From Chryseobacterium paludis (GTDB taxonomy: Bacteria > Bacteroidota > Bacteroidia > Flavobacteriales > Weeksellaceae), in assembly GCF_025403485.1 (NCBI RefSeq), contig NZ_CP099966.1:1178001-1242000 (forward strand): a stretch of DNA of 64,000 nt. The letters run 5' to 3'. This document shows, piece after piece, positions 31,998 through 40,782 of the stretch (position 1 is its first letter; each line of letters starts with the position of its first letter). The translations under genes were made by a program, and so were the position numbers. The notes below the pieces were generated by a model that had not been told where the DNA came from, made no database searches, and was given only the letters and a program-made list of their open reading frames with translations.

Positions 31998-33845
31998 GTG
32001 AAGATTCACAATAAAAGAAAATACCTTAGTTTTCTTAAATTTAAAAGAGACTTTCAAAAATATGGTCTCGAAAAAGTTCGCAGTTATGAGCTTATTCTTC
32101 ATTGGTTAAGTAGCAGGTTAAGCCGTAGCCAATTTCTTATTCTTTCGGGTATTTTAGTAGGATGTACTGCCGGACTGGCAGGTGTGATTCTAAAAACTTT
32201 AGTCCATACCATCCACTATTTCATTGTCAACAAAGTTCATTTTGAATATCAGATCCTTTTCTATATTGTTTTTCCTTTTTTAGGGATTGTACTGACAACG
32301 AGTATTGTACTTACCTTATTTAAAGGGCAAGACAGAAAAGGGATCGGAGCCATTCTTTATGAAATTGCTCAAAATTCCAGTATTGTTTCTTCTGTAAAAA
32401 TGTATTCACAGATAGTTCAGAGTGCAATCACAGTTGGACTTGGGGGATCTGCCGGATTGGAAAGTCCAATTGCTGTTACCGGTGCCGCTATTGGCTCTAA
32501 CTATGCTCAGACCTACCGGTTAGGATACAAAGAAAGAACTTTACTCTTAGCGGCGGGAGCTACGGCGGGTATTGCATCTGCATTTAATGCTCCGATAGCA
32601 GGGGTGATGTTTGCATTTGAAATACTGCTGACAGGAGTTGTTTTTTCAGACTTTATTCCATTAGTGGTTGCTGCAGTATGTGGAAGCCTTTTATCAAGGA
32701 TATTACTTCAGGAGGACATCCTTTTCAGATTTCATACCAGAGAATCATTTAATTATCATAATGTTCCATATTATTTAATACTTGGAATAGTAACCGGTTT
32801 ATATGCGCGGTATTTTGTGGTTATTTCCCAAAAGGTCGAGCATTTTATTAAAGCGCTTAAAGTTTCCCGTATCCGTAAAGCTATGATCGGAGGAGCCGCA
32901 CTGTCTTTACTCTGCGTATTATTTCCGCCATTATTTGGAGAAGGCTATGAAACTGTAAAAGACTTCACCAATGGAAATGCACACTCGATCATAGAAAATA
33001 GTCTTTTCAGATATTTTGAGATAGGAAACTGGACTGTTATTTTATTTCTTGTTCTTATCTGCCTCTTAAAAGCTTTTGCTACTTCTATCACTATTTTCAG
33101 TGGTGGGAACGGAGGTAACTTTGCTCCGTCGTTATTTGCCGGGGGTACAGTAGGTTTTCTTTTTGCCATGATCTGTCAACAAATTGGTTTTGAAGATGTA
33201 CCTGTTACCAACCTTGTTCTTGTCGGAATGGCTGGAGCAATGAGTGGAGTATTGTATGCACCTCTTACTGCCATTTTCCTTATCGCTGAATCCAGTTTCG
33301 GATATGATCTATTTATTCCGTTAATGATCGTTTCTGTGATGTCATATCTAATGGCAAAATGGTTTTCACCAATATCTCCGGAATTAAAAAACATGGCTGA
33401 TGAGGGAAAAATATTTACGCATGAACATGATAAAAACCTGATGTCTTCTCTCCGTACAAAAGATTTGATTGATATAGATTCTCAGATCGTTAATTATGAT
33501 GCACCCATTAATGATCTGTATGAATTAATTAAAAATGGGAAAAAGAATATATTCGCAATAGTAGACGATGAAAAAATGCTCAAAGGAATCTTAACCTTAG
33601 ATGATATACGTCCACTTCTTTTTAACCGGGACAAAGATGTATCATTTACAATCCAACAGATCATGAAAGCACCACCCGCTGTTATTCATCCTGAAGATGA
33701 GCCTTTAAAGATCATTCAGGTTTTCGATGAAACAGGAGTGTGGAATTTACCTGTTGTAGATGTACATAATCGATTTATAGGATTTATTTCAAAATCTACC
33801 GTTTTAATGAGTTACAGAGAATTACTAAAAGAATACTCCGACTAA
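31998..33845 (+). CDS. ClC-type chloride channel/antiporter with C-terminal CBS domains
   Basis: A 615-residue membrane protein beginning at a GTG (31998); no in-frame ATG exists before the first TM helix. Residues ~45-430 form the ClC core: 'GGSAGLESPIAVTGAAIGSN' (selectivity filter GSxGLExP with the gating glutamate), 'AAGATAGIASAFNAPIAGVM' (GIAxAFxAPIAG) and 'SGGNGGNFAPSLFAGGTVG' (third filter motif). Residues ~490-610 are a CBS pair ('LFNRDKDVSFTIQQIMKAPP', 'IIQVFDETGVWNLPVVD'). It moves Cl- across the inner membrane, as a channel or Cl-/H+ exchanger. It is followed closely by a two-component system. Confidence 0.92.
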   Translation: MKIHNKRKYLSFLKFKRDFQKYGLEKVRSYELILHWLSSRLSRSQFLILSGILVGCTAGLAGVILKTLVHTIHYFIVNKVHFEYQILFYIVFPFLGIVLTTSIVLTLFKGQDRKGIGAILYEIAQNSSIVSSVKMYSQIVQSAITVGLGGSAGLESPIAVTGAAIGSNYAQTYRLGYKERTLLLAAGATAGIASAFNAPIAGVMFAFEILLTGVVFSDFIPLVVAAVCGSLLSRILLQEDILFRFHTRESFNYHNVPYYLILGIVTGLYARYFVVISQKVEHFIKALKVSRIRKAMIGGAALSLLCVLFPPLFGEGYETVKDFTNGNAHSIIENSLFRYFEIGNWTVILFLVLICLLKAFATSITIFSGGNGGNFAPSLFAGGTVGFLFAMICQQIGFEDVPVTNLVLVGMAGAMSGVLYAPLTAIFLIAESSFGYDLFIPLMIVSVMSYLMAKWFSPISPELKNMADEGKIFTHEHDKNLMSSLRTKDLIDIDSQIVNYDAPINDLYELIKNGKKNIFAIVDDEKMLKGILTLDDIRPLLFNRDKDVSFTIQQIMKAPPAVIHPEDEPLKIIQVFDETGVWNLPVVDVHNRFIGFISKSTVLMSYRELLKEYSD

Positions 33846-33888
33846 AACTTTTTCATTTACCGAAACAATATTTGATACATTTGTACTT

Positions 33889-34569
33889 ATGAACATCCTA
33901 ATCATAGAAGATGACCAAAGAGTAGCCCAACTTACGCAAAGAGGTTTGGAAGAACAGGGTTTTATGGTAACGTTGGCTTATGATGGGCTTTCAGGAAAAA
34001 AATTAGCATTACAAAATGATTATGCTCTGGTCATTACAGATATCGTTCTTCCTAAGATGGATGGTATTGATCTTTGCAGGGAAATACGTCAGATCAAACC
34101 AGATTTAGCGATCATTATGCTTACTGCTTTGGGAACAACAGACGACAAGGTGGAAGGTTTTGATGCTGGTGCAGATGATTATCTGGTAAAACCCTTTGAG
34201 ATGAGGGAATTATTGGCACGCATCAGGGTTTTATTAAAAAGAAATAATAAATCATCCAAAAACCTGGGCTTTATTTTGCGATATGCTGATCTTGAAATGA
34301 ATCTCCATACCAAAATGGTCAAAAGAAATACTAAAGATATTAATCTTACTCCCAAAGAATTCAAATTACTGGAGTATATGCTGCAAAATCCAGACAGGGT
34401 TTTATCTCGTGTAGAGATTGCTGAAAAGGTATGGGACACCCATTTTGATACCGGAACCAACTTCATAGACGTGTATATTAATTATTTACGAAAGAAAATT
34501 GATAAAGATTTTGATCAAAAGCTCATCCATACCAAATCTGGTATGGGATTTATCCTTAAATTAGAGTAA
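33889..34569 (+). CDS. OmpR/PhoP-type response regulator
   Basis: A 226-residue regulator. Receiver domain residues 1-120: acidic pair 'IIEDD', phospho-acceptor D51 in 'LVITDIVLPKMDG', conserved Thr in 'IIMLTALGT' and Lys in 'DYLVKPFEMREL'. The C-terminal winged helix ends 'FIDVYINYLRKKIDKDF...IHTKSGMGFIL', the OmpR/PhoB signature. Its stop overlaps the kinase start by one base, so the two form a TCS. A TACATTTG box (33876-33883) lies only 5 nt before the ATG, so if used the mRNA would be almost leaderless. Likely targets are the flanking ClC, MgtC, P-type ATPase and RND genes. Confidence 0.93.
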   Translation: MNILIIEDDQRVAQLTQRGLEEQGFMVTLAYDGLSGKKLALQNDYALVITDIVLPKMDGIDLCREIRQIKPDLAIIMLTALGTTDDKVEGFDAGADDYLVKPFEMRELLARIRVLLKRNNKSSKNLGFILRYADLEMNLHTKMVKRNTKDINLTPKEFKLLEYMLQNPDRVLSRVEIAEKVWDTHFDTGTNFIDVYINYLRKKIDKDFDQKLIHTKSGMGFILKLE

Positions 34570-35936
34570 TGCAAATCAAAACCCGGCTTACCATATTATT
34601 CACCATTATTACAGCAACTATTTTATTGATATTTGCATTTGTAATCTACTTCTCTGCAAGCAAAAGTCGTGAAACTGAGTTTTATGCACTTTTAAATAAA
34701 GAGGCCTTTACAAAAGCAAATTTGTTTCTCAAGGCAAAGGTAGATAAACGAACTTTGCAGGAGATCTATCATAACAACCGTAAAACATTAAATGAAGTAG
34801 AGGTAGCCATTTATAATACTGATCATCAACTTTTGTATCATGATGCAGTAGATATTGATTTCGTAAAAGAAACTCCAGAAATGCTTAATGAGATCAATTC
34901 TAAAGGCTCCATAAGCTTCTATCAGAATAGCTGGCAGGTAATTGGAGTAGTATATCAGCATCAGGGGCAAAAATACCTTGTTACCGCTGCTGCCTATGAC
35001 CAATATGGATACAGTAAGGTTAATAATTTACTAAAAACAATCGTCATTGTATTTATATTCTCAATCATTATCATCTTTCTGGCTGGAAGAATATTTTCCA
35101 GAAAAGCATTTCAGCCTGTCAATGAAATGACAGAAAAAGCAAGAAACATTTCAGCGACCAATCTTGATCTGCGTTTAGAAACCACCGGAAATAAAGATGA
35201 ACTGTCCCAACTTGCCAATACATTCAACGATATGCTGGATCGTTTGGAAAGTTCTTTTGATGCTCAGAAAAACTTTGTATCCAATATTTCCCACGAATTA
35301 AGAACACCACTTGCGGCGATTATTACCGAGCTGGAACTTTCTATTTATAAGGACCGAACTACTGCTGAATACAAAATGGTAATCAATAACGTATTGGATG
35401 ATTCTAAAAGACTGGTTCGCTTATCCAATAGCTTATTAGATTTTGCCAAAGCAAGCTATGATCCTACCGAAATTTCATTCAAGCCTGTAAGGATCGATGA
35501 GATATTACTGGATGCCCGCCAACAGGTTCAAAATTATAACCATAATTATAAAATTGATCTTAATTTTAAAACTGATATTGATGATGAAAATCAAATTTCA
35601 GTTAATGGTAATGAATACCTCTTAAAAGTAGCATTTGTCAACCTTCTTGAGAACGGCTGCAAATTTTCTGATGATCATAAAAGTACGGTCTCCATTATAT
35701 TCAGTGATGATCAGGTGATTCTGGCATTTTCTGACCTTGGAATAGGTATTTCAGAAAAAGACATGAACTTTATTTTCGCGCCATTTCACAGAGGGGAAAA
35801 TAAAGAATTTGCAGATGGTAATGGGATAGGGCTTCCGCTTACCAAAAAGATTGTTGATCTTCATAAAGGTACGATCAATGTATCTTCACAAAAAAACACA
35901 GGAACTACTTTTACTGTGGAATTACCCCATTTATAA
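34569..35936 (+). CDS. sensor histidine kinase
   Basis: A 455-residue inner-membrane kinase. TM1 is 'LFTIITATILLIFAFVIYFS' (~9-30), a periplasmic sensor of ~130 residues follows, and TM2 is 'TIVIVFIFSIIIIFLAGRIF' (~157-176). Next come a HAMP domain ('VNEMTEKARNISATNLDLRL'), the DHp helix with the phospho-His in 'NFVSNISHELRTPLAAIITE', and the HATPase domain: 'LLENGCKFSDDH' (N-box), 'DLGIGISEKDM' (G1), 'FHRGENKEFADGNGIGLPLT' (F and G2). The sensor domain is not a family I recognise. Paired with the response regulator by a one-base overlap. Confidence 0.93.
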   Translation: MQIKTRLTILFTIITATILLIFAFVIYFSASKSRETEFYALLNKEAFTKANLFLKAKVDKRTLQEIYHNNRKTLNEVEVAIYNTDHQLLYHDAVDIDFVKETPEMLNEINSKGSISFYQNSWQVIGVVYQHQGQKYLVTAAAYDQYGYSKVNNLLKTIVIVFIFSIIIIFLAGRIFSRKAFQPVNEMTEKARNISATNLDLRLETTGNKDELSQLANTFNDMLDRLESSFDAQKNFVSNISHELRTPLAAIITELELSIYKDRTTAEYKMVINNVLDDSKRLVRLSNSLLDFAKASYDPTEISFKPVRIDEILLDARQQVQNYNHNYKIDLNFKTDIDDENQISVNGNEYLLKVAFVNLLENGCKFSDDHKSTVSIIFSDDQVILAFSDLGIGISEKDMNFIFAPFHRGENKEFADGNGIGLPLTKKIVDLHKGTINVSSQKNTGTTFTVELPHL

Positions 35937-36035
35937 TTTCTCTAATAAAATTCTAATTTTTTTCTACAGATTCTCTAACCGGGTCTAAGGCAGATAGTAC
36001 AGACCTTTGTGCCAGCAAATAAAAGAAGAGGACTC

Positions 36036-36734
36036 ATGGGAATACTGGAATTTACAATAAGACTTTTAAGCGGAATGTTATTAGGTTCCGCCATTGGTAT
36101 CGAAAGACATTGGCGTCAAAAAAGTGCGGGTTTGCGTACCAATACTTTAGTCTCCCTTGGCGCAACAGCCTTCATTCTTCTTTCTATAAAAATAGGTGGT
36201 GATGCTACCGGAAGAATTGCTTCATATATTGTGAGCGGTATAGGCTTCCTCGGTGCCGGAGTTATCATGAAAGACGGACTCAATGTACAGGGACTTAATA
36301 CTGCTGCAACGATATGGTGTTCTGCTGCAGTAGGTGCCTTAAGCGGCATGGGTTTACAAATGGAAGCCGCAGTAGTTACCGTTACCGTTATGTTTACTCA
36401 CATTATTCTCCGCCCGATAGGGATTCAGCTCAACAGATTAAGCTTCGTGAAATCCGGCAATGTACAAACCGATTATCTCTTTACCATAAAATGTACGGCA
36501 GAAGTAGAAAATCATATCCGGGTATTGCTAATGCAAATGCTGGGTAACGATGAAAAACTATTGCTTAAATCCTTATCGAGCGACGATACTGACAATAATG
36601 TCATCATCACCGCGGTCATCGTAACAGCAACACCCCAGGACAGTCTTATCGAACGAACGGCAAGCCGCCTTACTATTGAAGAAAAAGTACATAAGGTCAG
36701 TTGGGAGATTATAGGAACCCAATCGGAATTATAA
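36036..36734 (+). CDS. MgtC/SapB family protein
   Basis: The start is at the ATG 36036; the longer reading frame begins at a GTG 9 codons upstream. The 232-residue product has the MgtC N-terminal membrane domain: 'LLSGMLLGSAIGIERHWRQK' (conserved GxERxxxxK), 'AGLRTNTLVSLGATAFILLS', 'SYIVSGIGFLGAGVIMKDG' and 'GLNTAATIWCSAAVGALSGMG'. A C-terminal ACT-like cytoplasmic domain of ~90 residues follows. MgtC proteins support growth at low Mg2+ and modulate ATP synthase and phosphate uptake in enterobacteria. The neighbouring Mg2+ P-type ATPase makes a shared Mg2+ homeostasis role likely. Confidence 0.9.
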   Translation: MGILEFTIRLLSGMLLGSAIGIERHWRQKSAGLRTNTLVSLGATAFILLSIKIGGDATGRIASYIVSGIGFLGAGVIMKDGLNVQGLNTAATIWCSAAVGALSGMGLQMEAAVVTVTVMFTHIILRPIGIQLNRLSFVKSGNVQTDYLFTIKCTAEVENHIRVLLMQMLGNDEKLLLKSLSSDDTDNNVIITAVIVTATPQDSLIERTASRLTIEEKVHKVSWEIIGTQSEL

Positions 36735-36859
36735 TCTCTTTTTACCCTTCAGGAAATACTGCCATCTCAGGCAATCTTATCAATATTCATTACAACAAAC
36801 ATCAGCTTCTATGAAGCAGGGTATTCTATTCCTTTAACTCATAAACAAAATGAGGAATC

Positions 36860-39565
36860 ATGTTAAAGCTAAAAGAAAAAATTAAAAATCCATTTCATTC
36901 CGTGATTAATTCTGACGGAATGAATGTAGGAACTATTACTAAGCTGCAGAATGCATCCAGCCAGGATGATAAATTCGTATTCGCTATGCTGGAAACCAGT
37001 GAGGAAGGCATAACAAAAATAACGGCGGATGAACGTAAAGCCAGATTTGGGCATAATGAAATTCAGCACCAGAAAGCTCCAAAATGGTATATACAGCTGC
37101 TAAAAGCTTTTGCTAATCCATTTATTTATATCCTGATGGCTATTGCATCGGTATCATTTCTCATTGATGTATGGCTACCTTCTGCAGAAGAACGGGATTA
37201 TAAAACAGTGATCGTTGTATCTATTATGATACTGATCAGTACTTTGCTGCGTTTCATCCAGGAATACAGAAGTAACAATGCTGCCGAAAAACTGAAAAGT
37301 ATGGTCAAAACGACAGCTACTGTTCTTAGAAAATTTCAAGGTAAACAGGAAATACCGATCAGCGAGCTCGTTCCGGGGGATATCATTTATCTGTCTGCAG
37401 GAGATATGATTCCGGCTGACTGTAGAATTGTCGTAAGTAAAGATTTATTTGTGAGTGAAAGTATGCTTACAGGCGAAGCATTACCCGTAGAAAAAAACCA
37501 TCTTCCTATCCGTAATGCTGAAAATAAACAGGTTATCGAACTGAACAATCTCTGCTTTATGGGAACCAATGTTGTTAGTGGTTCTGCAACTGCTGTCATT
37601 GTGGTTACCGGAAGCTATACCTATTTTGGAAGTATCAGTAAATCCATCACTGGAGAACGTCCTGAAACCAGCTTCGATAAAGGAATTAATAAAGTTAGTT
37701 TTCTATTGATCCGCTTTATGCTGGTTATGGTTCCTGTGATATTTTTAGTCAATGGACTTGCAAAAGGAAACTGGCTTGAGGCATTATTGTTTGCTATTGC
37801 TGTTGCCGTAGGATTAACTCCCGAAATGCTGCCTATGATCGTTACTGCTAATCTTGCCAAAGGTGCCGTAAACATGAGCAAGCGTAAAGTCATTGTAAAA
37901 AGATTGAATTCCATTCAGAATATTGGGGCAATGGATATCCTTTGCACTGATAAAACAGGAACCCTTACGCTAGATAAGATCGTTCTTGAAAAACACCTAA
38001 ATGTACATGGAATAGAAGATGATGAAGTGTTGAAATGGGCTTATCTCAACAGCTATCATCAGACAGGACTGAAAAACCTTTTAGACAAAGCTGTTCTGGA
38101 ACATGTTGGACTTCATGACTATCTTAAAGTAGAAGAACAATATCTTAAAATAGACGAGATCCCATTTGATTTTCAACGCCGCAGAATGTCTGTTATCCTG
38201 AAGATGAATAATGGGAATCATTTACTTATCTGTAAAGGAGCTGTCGAAGAAATGCTGGAATTATGCAGCAAAACTTTTGACCCTGGAGACAACAGAAATA
38301 TCCATATTGAAAATGATAAAGCTGTTCCCATGGATGATGCGATGCGCAAGATCGTTTTGAAAACTTCAAAAAAAATGAATGAAGAAGGACTACGTGTGAT
38401 TTTGGTTGCCATCAGAGAATTTGACGCTTCAAATCCGCTTACGTACACATTAGAAAGTGAAAAAGATCTTACCCTAACAGGTTTTATTGGTTTTCTGGAT
38501 CCTGCTAAACCATCTGCTAAACCAGCAATTGAGGCTTTACAAAAACTAGGCGTTAGTGTAAAAGTACTCACCGGAGATAATGAGATTGTTACCCGCAAGA
38601 TCTGTAAAGATGTTGGGATTCCGGTACATCATATTATTAACGGAAGAGATCTGGATGAAATATCAGATGAAATATTGGCAGAAAGAATGGATTCAGTTTC
38701 TGTATTTGCTAAACTAAATCCTTTGCAAAAAGTTAGGGTAGTACAGGTTTTACGCAGCCAGGGACATACTGTTGGTTTTATGGGAGATGGAATTAATGAT
38801 GCAGCAGCCCTCAAAGAATCCGATGTAGGGATCAGTGTGGATACTGCTGTTGATGTAGCGAAAGAAAGTGCTGATATCATCCTTCTCGAAAAAGACCTTA
38901 TGGTACTAAGAAAAGGAGTGATCTATGGGCGAAGAACCTTTGGAAATATCATTAAATATATCAAAATGACAGCAAGCAGTAATTTCGGGAATATGTTCAG
39001 TATGTTGGGAGCCAGTGCATTTCTTCCATTTCTTCCAATGCTGCCGGTTCATTTACTGATCCAGAATTTATTATATGATATCTCACAGATTTCTATTCCC
39101 TGGGACCGAATGGATGAAGAGTTTTTAGAAACCCCTAAAAAGTGGGATGCAGGCGGAGTGGCTAAGTTTATGTTCTTCATAGGACCAATAAGTTCAATCT
39201 TTGATTTTGCAACATTTGCGGTTATGTATTATGTATTTAAAGCAAATACAGCTGAACATCAGACCTTATTCCAGACAGGATGGTTTGTTGAAGGGCTACT
39301 CTCACAAACCCTGATCATCCATATGATCCGGACGAGAAAAGTACCTTTCATACAAAGCTGGGCTACAGCACCTGTGGTTGCTTTAACCTCATTGATTATG
39401 ATCGTAGGAATTCTTTTGCCATTTTCTCCTTTTGCCACCGCATTAAAAATGCAGCCTTTACCGCTGAGTTATTTCCCTTGGCTATTAGGGATACTCACTT
39501 GTTATTGTCTGCTTACTCAATGGATAAAAACATGGTTCATCAAGAAATTCAATGCCTGGCTATAA
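36860..39565 (+). CDS. mgtA: magnesium-translocating P-type ATPase
   Basis: A 901-residue P3B-type ATPase. An N-terminal cation-ATPase segment ('RKARFGHNEIQHQKAPKWYI') is followed by the actuator loop 'FVSESMLTGEALPVEK' (TGE), TM4 'AVAVGLTPEMLPMIVTANLA' (the E-M-L-P Mg2+-transporter signature), the phosphorylation site D364 in 'DILCTDKTGTLTLDK', and the hinge 'VGFMGDGINDAAALKESDVG'. The TPEMLP and 'MDEEFLETPKKWD' sequences are specific to MgtA/MgtB rather than Ca2+ or K+ pumps. It imports Mg2+ from the periplasm. No leader peptide or riboswitch is evident in the 125 nt upstream. It lies one gene after the two-component system. Confidence 0.93.
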   Translation: MLKLKEKIKNPFHSVINSDGMNVGTITKLQNASSQDDKFVFAMLETSEEGITKITADERKARFGHNEIQHQKAPKWYIQLLKAFANPFIYILMAIASVSFLIDVWLPSAEERDYKTVIVVSIMILISTLLRFIQEYRSNNAAEKLKSMVKTTATVLRKFQGKQEIPISELVPGDIIYLSAGDMIPADCRIVVSKDLFVSESMLTGEALPVEKNHLPIRNAENKQVIELNNLCFMGTNVVSGSATAVIVVTGSYTYFGSISKSITGERPETSFDKGINKVSFLLIRFMLVMVPVIFLVNGLAKGNWLEALLFAIAVAVGLTPEMLPMIVTANLAKGAVNMSKRKVIVKRLNSIQNIGAMDILCTDKTGTLTLDKIVLEKHLNVHGIEDDEVLKWAYLNSYHQTGLKNLLDKAVLEHVGLHDYLKVEEQYLKIDEIPFDFQRRRMSVILKMNNGNHLLICKGAVEEMLELCSKTFDPGDNRNIHIENDKAVPMDDAMRKIVLKTSKKMNEEGLRVILVAIREFDASNPLTYTLESEKDLTLTGFIGFLDPAKPSAKPAIEALQKLGVSVKVLTGDNEIVTRKICKDVGIPVHHIINGRDLDEISDEILAERMDSVSVFAKLNPLQKVRVVQVLRSQGHTVGFMGDGINDAAALKESDVGISVDTAVDVAKESADIILLEKDLMVLRKGVIYGRRTFGNIIKYIKMTASSNFGNMFSMLGASAFLPFLPMLPVHLLIQNLLYDISQISIPWDRMDEEFLETPKKWDAGGVAKFMFFIGPISSIFDFATFAVMYYVFKANTAEHQTLFQTGWFVEGLLSQTLIIHMIRTRKVPFIQSWATAPVVALTSLIMIVGILLPFSPFATALKMQPLPLSYFPWLLGILTCYCLLTQWIKTWFIKKFNAWL

Positions 39566-39634
39566 TCACACAAAGAAGCTGTTTTGTTTAAAACGGTTTC
39601 ATTTAAAAAATAAACAATTAAAAATATTAACGTA

Positions 39635-40774
39635 ATGACGATCAAATCAAAACGATTGAGGAGCGGTATGCCAACAATGCTCATACTTACTACAGCCTCA
39701 GTGATCCTTTACTCCTGCAGTGGTAAAAAAGAACCGTCTGAAAATACGAATTCTTATATTACCAAAGGAGACACTATTGCTCTGCAAAAAAACTCTCCAA
39801 TTACTTCTAAACTGAAATTATATACGGTAAAGGAAGAAGAATATAGTCCCAATCTTATCACGGTCGGAACAGTTAAGGCCATTCCCAATACCTATGCTGA
39901 AATAGCTTCCCCATTTGCGGGAAGGATCTTAAGATCCTACGTTAAACTGGGACAAAAGGTGATACCTGGATCACCTTTGTTTTCAATAAGTTCTATAGAT
40001 TATTTTGCAGCACAAAAAGACTATCGTGACGCTCAGCAGGAATATCACCAATCGGAGCTTAATCTTAAACGTCAACAGGATCTTTTAAAACATGGAGTAG
40101 GCATACAACGAGAAACTGAAGAAGCTGCTACTGAATATCAGATAAAAAAAACAGCACTTTCCAACGCTTCTGCAGCATTAGAGATTTTTAAAAACACTGG
40201 TAAAATGTCTGCCAACACACCATTAGTTGTCGTATCACCAATTAAAGGAGAAGTCGTAACCAATAATATTGTGATAGGGCAGTATTTAAAAGAAGATGCA
40301 CCTCCGATTGCGGTAGTTGCTGAATTATCCAAAGTCTGGATTGCGGGGCAGGTGAAAGAAAAAGACATCCGTTTTCTTCAGAATCTTACTGGAGTGGAAG
40401 TAAATATCAGTGCCTTACCTGATCAAAAAATTACAGGAAAAATATACCATATCAATGAAATTGTAAATGAAGAAACACGAAGCGTAGAGGTTTTGGTGGA
40501 ATGTGATAATAACGAGCGTCTTTTAAAACCCGGAATGTTTGTGAATGTAAAATTTACCAATACTTCAGAAAAGAAAATCTTTGTCCCTGCTAAAGCTGTC
40601 CTTCAGTTCAATGACAAAAATTATGTTCTGGTACAGACATCAAAAAATGAGTATGTAAAAAAATATGTAGTAACAGGGATCACAGAAAATGATAAGATTC
40701 AGATTACAAATGGATTAAACTCTGGAGAAACCATTATCAGTGATGGAGCTTTTTACTTATTAGATGCTAAATAA
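39635..40774 (+). CDS. RND efflux periplasmic adaptor (CzcB/CusB-like lipoprotein)
   Basis: A 379-residue membrane-fusion protein. The N-terminus is a lipoprotein signal with lipobox 'VILYSCSG', lipidated at C28. Adaptor domains follow in order: barrel-sandwich hybrid 'IASPFAGRILRSYVKLGQKV', a helical hairpin rich in Q/E/K ('DAQQEYHQSELNLKRQQDLL'), the returning lipoyl half 'VVSPIKGEVVTNNIVIGQYL', and a beta-barrel 'GMFVNVKFTNTSEKKIFVPA'. It links the inner-membrane pump to the outer-membrane channel. It starts the three-gene pump unit, 8 nt before the RND gene. Lack of Met- or His-rich metal sites leaves the substrate open. Confidence 0.9.
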   Translation: MTIKSKRLRSGMPTMLILTTASVILYSCSGKKEPSENTNSYITKGDTIALQKNSPITSKLKLYTVKEEEYSPNLITVGTVKAIPNTYAEIASPFAGRILRSYVKLGQKVIPGSPLFSISSIDYFAAQKDYRDAQQEYHQSELNLKRQQDLLKHGVGIQRETEEAATEYQIKKTALSNASAALEIFKNTGKMSANTPLVVVSPIKGEVVTNNIVIGQYLKEDAPPIAVVAELSKVWIAGQVKEKDIRFLQNLTGVEVNISALPDQKITGKIYHINEIVNEETRSVEVLVECDNNERLLKPGMFVNVKFTNTSEKKIFVPAKAVLQFNDKNYVLVQTSKNEYVKKYVVTGITENDKIQITNGLNSGETIISDGAFYLLDAK

Positions 40775-40782
40775 AAGACTCA

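Noticed and set aside
36735..36859. Mg2+ riboswitch or leader peptide upstream of the P-type ATPase
   Set aside because: The 125-nt gap shows no proline-rich leader frame, no convincing paired helices and no terminator-antiterminator pair.
38218..38598. 126-codon minus-strand frame inside the Mg2+ P-type ATPase gene
   Set aside because: Shadow frame with no recognisable domain.
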